Positions 61,206 to 64,000 of a stretch of DNA of 64,000 nt are shown here, one piece after another (position 1 is the first letter of the stretch; each line of letters starts with the position of its first letter). Source of the stretch: Lachnospiraceae bacterium (GTDB lineage: Bacteria > Bacillota > Clostridia > Lachnospirales > Lachnospiraceae). The stretch lies in the NCBI GenBank assembly GCA_014804675.1, contig JAAUZH010000039.1, positions 62,001 to 126,000 of the forward strand, read 5' to 3'. A model generated the notes under the pieces. It had not been told where the DNA came from. It made no database searches and saw only the letters and a program-made list of their open reading frames with translations. The position numbers and the translations under genes are program-made.

Positions 61206-62492
61206 ATGGAAAATAAGATAACAGTAGAGCAGGCACAGATAATAGAAGGGCAGCTGGAAAGCCCGAACCACGGGATGCTTGCCATCAGTGTCATTAGCGG
61301 AATCGGATTGATTCCAATACAAAATGCCCACATTAAGATTACGATTACAGGACAGCCGGAACTGGAAGTAGGAGAATTCACTACCAATGAAAGCGGACAG
61401 ACGGATAACATTGAGCTTCCGGCGCCGCCTATTGAGCTGAGCCTGGAGCCGGGGGAGATTCAGCCTTATGCGGAATACGATTTGGAAATATCGGCAGAGG
61501 GGTATGAGGATGTTTCCGTATCCGGTACGGAAGTGCTGGCAGACACCATTGCCCTGCAGAATGTAAGGATGAATCCCATAGCAGACCCGGGAGAGGTAAA
61601 GGATACGGTAATCATTCCGGATCATACCTTGTATGGGGAATATCCTCCTAAAATTCCGGAGGATGAGATAAAGCCTATGGACGAATCGGGGGAAATCGTA
61701 CTGAGCAGGGTGGTCATTCCGGAATATGTGGTGGTGCATGATGGTGTGCCCTCAGATTCCAGCGCTCCTAATTACTATGTAAGATATAAGGATTATATTA
61801 AAAATGTAGTGTCGTCGGAAATTTATGCTACCTGGACAGAAGCTGCAATTTATGCCAATACACTTTGTATTTTATCCTTTACACTGAATCGGGTATATAC
61901 GGAATGGTACCGGAACCAGGGTTATGATTTTACCATTACCTCATCTACGGCATATGACCAGAAATGGATTTATGGCAGAAATATCTATGAGAACGTGGAC
62001 CGGATCGTAGATTCCATTTTTAATAATTATTTATCAAGGCCGGGAGTAAGACAGCCTATTTTTACATCCTATTGTGATGGAAGAAGGGTGACCTGTGAGG
62101 GGCTTTCCCAGTGGGGCTCCAATTATCTGGGAGATGAGGGATATTCCGCCATTGAGATTATCCGCTACTACTTTGGTAATGATATGTTTATCAACAGCAC
62201 AGAAGCAATATCAGGCGTACCCTCCTCCTGGCCGGGATATGTGCTTACCATTGGTTCCTCCGGCAGCAAGGTGCAGCAGATGCAGGAGCAATTAAACCGC
62301 ATTGGACAGAATTATCCTGCCATACCCAGAATCACGGCAGATGGTATTTATGGCAATGCGACCTCGGAAGCTGTAAAGAAGTTCCAACAGATTTTCAAGC
62401 TGCCTCAGACCGGAGAAGTGGACTATGCCACATGGTATGAGATATCGGAGATTTATGTGGGAGTAACCCGCATTGCAGAACCGGGCACTTGA
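61206..62492 (+). CDS. SpoIID-like, peptidoglycan-binding protein (probable spore or wall protein)
   Basis: 428 residues with no signal peptide. N-terminal beta-rich region (about 1-135), then a stretch resembling SpoIID/LytB (about 180-330): VRYKDYIKNVVSSEIYATW and GLSQWGSNYLGDEGYSAIEI, ending in an IRYYFG motif. The C-terminus is a PG_binding_1 domain (about 340-415: VLTIGSSGSKVQQMQEQLNR, YGNATSEAVKKFQQIF). The SpoIID fold cuts glycan strands. Without a signal it may be deposited on the forespore from the mother cell, which fits its sigma-K-like promoter. Confidence 0.8.
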   Translation: MENKITVEQAQIIEGQLESPNHGMLAISVISGIGLIPIQNAHIKITITGQPELEVGEFTTNESGQTDNIELPAPPIELSLEPGEIQPYAEYDLEISAEGYEDVSVSGTEVLADTIALQNVRMNPIADPGEVKDTVIIPDHTLYGEYPPKIPEDEIKPMDESGEIVLSRVVIPEYVVVHDGVPSDSSAPNYYVRYKDYIKNVVSSEIYATWTEAAIYANTLCILSFTLNRVYTEWYRNQGYDFTITSSTAYDQKWIYGRNIYENVDRIVDSIFNNYLSRPGVRQPIFTSYCDGRRVTCEGLSQWGSNYLGDEGYSAIEIIRYYFGNDMFINSTEAISGVPSSWPGYVLTIGSSGSKVQQMQEQLNRIGQNYPAIPRITADGIYGNATSEAVKKFQQIFKLPQTGEVDYATWYEISEIYVGVTRIAEPGT

Positions 62493-62588
62493 AAAGAGAA
62501 AGAGAAAGCTTTCGCTCTGCAAAGGCGCAGCAGTACTAACGCACCAAAATATGGTGCGTAAGTGCTGGCGACTCAGCTCTTTTTTTTA
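62492..62588 (+). terminator. Dispersed palindromic element, copy 6: core only, used as terminator
   Basis: The conserved core (62508-62573) is present but the long arms are missing. Short arms AAAAGAG (62492-62498) and CTCTTTT (62577-62583) take their place, and a run of nine T (62579-62587) follows. It begins at the last base of the stop codon of the SpoIID-like gene, so it very probably works as its terminator. Confidence 0.8.
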
Positions 62589-62653
62589 GGAGGGAAACAT
62601 GATAAAATGATACAAGCAATATGGAAAAAAACAAACAAAAGAGAGGAATCCTT

Positions 62654-64000
62654 ATGCTGCCCTTTAAAAAAAATATGCAACTGTCCCTATTTGAATATCT
62701 GGTCTGTATCGTGAGCCATGTTATCTATGGATTTTATACAAGCGGTCCGGACACAGCACGGTTTTTATGCCTTGCGTTCATTCCCTTTTTAATAGCCTGT
62801 CTTGTGTTTGCCGCATCCGACAGGGAGCACCTGATTATCCGGTGGTTTTATATTTCTGTTATTTTTTCCAGCTGTTTCCTGGGCTATTATCTTGGTACGA
62901 TCAGTATGGTTATTCTGATATTCATGGCAACGTCAGTGTTGGTATCCATGTTTATCATTCCCAACATGCTCATTGAGTATATTTCTGTTACGGCATGTAT
63001 TTTGCTGGCTATACCCTTTGTTTTACAGGAAATGGTAAAGAATATTATGCCGATTCCGTTGTATTTCCTTTATTTAACTATATATACAATTGGAAATATC
63101 AGCTTGCTTATGCTGGTAAGGGGAAGTGAAGAGTATAGGAGGGTCATGGAAGAAAAAACAGAAGAGGCTGCCCGGGCAGTTGAAGTAAAATCCAACTTTC
63201 TTGCCAATATGTCCCACGAAATCAGAACACCCATGAATGCCATCATCGGTATGGCGGAAATGGCAATCCGGGGAAATGTGCCAAAGGAAGAAAAGGAATA
63301 TCTGTATCAAATCAGAACATCGGGCAACAGTCTGCTATCTATCATCAATGATATCCTGGACTTTTCCAAAATAGAATCCGGCAAGCTTGAGCTGGTGGAA
63401 ACGGACTATGAGATTATGTCTTTAGTTAACGATGTAACTAACATTATGAATGCCCGTATCGGAAATAAAGACCTGGAATTGATTTTGGAGGTGGATTCAA
63501 GTATTCCCTGTAAGCTTTGTGGAGATGATCTGCGCTTAAAGCAGGTGATTTTAAATCTGGTAGGAAATGCAGTGAAATTTACCAGAGAAGGAGCTGTGAC
63601 TCTGAAAATCAACTATTACAGGACAAGTGAAGGAATCGATCTGTATGTCAGTGTAAAGGATACGGGAATCGGCATACGGAAAGAGGACATGGAGAAGCTT
63701 TTTGATTCTTTTCAGCAGGTGGATACAAAAAAGAACAGGAAGATGGAAGGAAGCGGTCTGGGACTTGCTATTTCCAAACAGATGATAGAATTGATGGGCG
63801 GTCAGCTCATGGTAGAAAGCGAATATAAAAAAGGCAGCGAATTTCATTTTATGATTCCCCAAAAGGTAGTGAATGATATGCCATCTACCAGGCTTAAGGA
63901 AGAAAAACATTTTAAGGTATTGGGATTTTTTTACAATAGTTATGTAAAAAAGGCGTTTTATAATCTGATGATTCAAATGGGGATAAGCTATAAAGAGTGT
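62654..64000 (+). CDS. Membrane sensor histidine kinase, 3' end outside window
   Basis: 449 residues visible, open to the end of the window; ATG at 62654 after AGAGAGG. About six helices (residues 15-150) form the sensor region; a coiled linker leads to the HisKA motif FLANMSHEIRTPMNAIIGMA with phospho-His near residue 190. The ATPase part has LNLVGNAVKFTREG, VKDTGIGIRKEDMEKLFDSF and GSGLGLAISKQMIELM. The sequence after the kinase core continues toward what is often a receiver domain, so this is probably a hybrid kinase. No partner is visible. Confidence 0.9.
   Translation, partial: MLPFKKNMQLSLFEYLVCIVSHVIYGFYTSGPDTARFLCLAFIPFLIACLVFAASDREHLIIRWFYISVIFSSCFLGYYLGTISMVILIFMATSVLVSMFIIPNMLIEYISVTACILLAIPFVLQEMVKNIMPIPLYFLYLTIYTIGNISLLMLVRGSEEYRRVMEEKTEEAARAVEVKSNFLANMSHEIRTPMNAIIGMAEMAIRGNVPKEEKEYLYQIRTSGNSLLSIINDILDFSKIESGKLELVETDYEIMSLVNDVTNIMNARIGNKDLELILEVDSSIPCKLCGDDLRLKQVILNLVGNAVKFTREGAVTLKINYYRTSEGIDLYVSVKDTGIGIRKEDMEKLFDSFQQVDTKKNRKMEGSGLGLAISKQMIELMGGQLMVESEYKKGSEFHFMIPQKVVNDMPSTRLKEEKHFKVLGFFYNSYVKKAFYNLMIQMGISYKEC

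Overview
The window looks like a chromosomal segment of a spore-forming Lachnospiraceae-type Clostridium relative (Bacillota). The basis is the split spoVA locus, several families I associate with this group (DUF4125, DUF4037, DUF5721, DUF5722, YdcZ, GerMN), strong AGGAGG-type ribosome binding sites, and TTGACA/TATAAT promoters with 17-base spacers. I see no prophage, transposase, CRISPR array or rRNA. One tRNA gene (Gly, GCC) is present. I cannot name the genus. || Layout. 1-3.1 kb: tail of a MATE efflux pump, then a TPR-nucleotidyltransferase-like protein with a DUF4125 partner. 3.5-8.5 kb: a secreted trigger-factor-like lipoprotein and a MacB-type ABC operon with an exported CARDB-like subunit. 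8.6-17.4 kb: spoVAA-AB-AC, spoVAD and spoVAE, broken up by an inverted secreted glycosidase-like gene and by an HD-GYP/small protein/RidA block. 17.4-21.3 kb: DUF5721, DegV, LytTR, DUF1294 and argG. 22.1-28.5 kb: argC-GNAT-argJ-argB-argD followed by an orphan solute-binding protein. 29.3-36.3 kb: comEA, a two-component system, a GerMN lipoprotein, comEC and holA. 36.3-41.9 kb: small proteins, 5'-nucleotidase, sfsA, mutY and a glycosyltransferase. 42-49.4 kb: PAP2, glyA, a SHOCT-like protein and an ACT-hom-apgM-lysC aspartate-pathway operon. 49.5-54.5 kb: cell-surface genes (CHAP, exported protein, GH3, TraX). 54.6-59.1 kb: tRNA-Gly, beta-CASP nuclease, thyA, folA, ilvE. 59.2-64 kb: a YtrA-type GntR/ABC operon, a SpoIID-like peptidoglycan-binding protein and the 5' part of a sensor kinase. 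|| Two features stand out. First, a dispersed family of intergenic palindromes occurs six times (near 3.2, 21.5, 21.9, 29.1, 42.1 and 62.5 kb). All copies share a covarying core of about 76 bases. In the five complete copies this core is enclosed by arms of 35-72 bp that are perfect or nearly perfect complements within a copy but largely unrelated between copies. Second, four genes carry a hairpin whose own promoter -10 lies in the 5' arm or loop, so that the predicted RNA start falls at the loop or the beginning of the 3' arm. Read-through RNA would contain the whole hairpin (terminator and/or hidden ribosome site), whereas RNA from the gene's own promoter would lack the 5' arm. The two clearest cases precede spoVAA (sigma-G-like promoter) and the SpoIID-like gene (sigma-K-like promoter). 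There the 3' arm contains the ribosome binding site and the U-tract runs directly into the ATG. || All calls are from reading the sequence; no database search was run.
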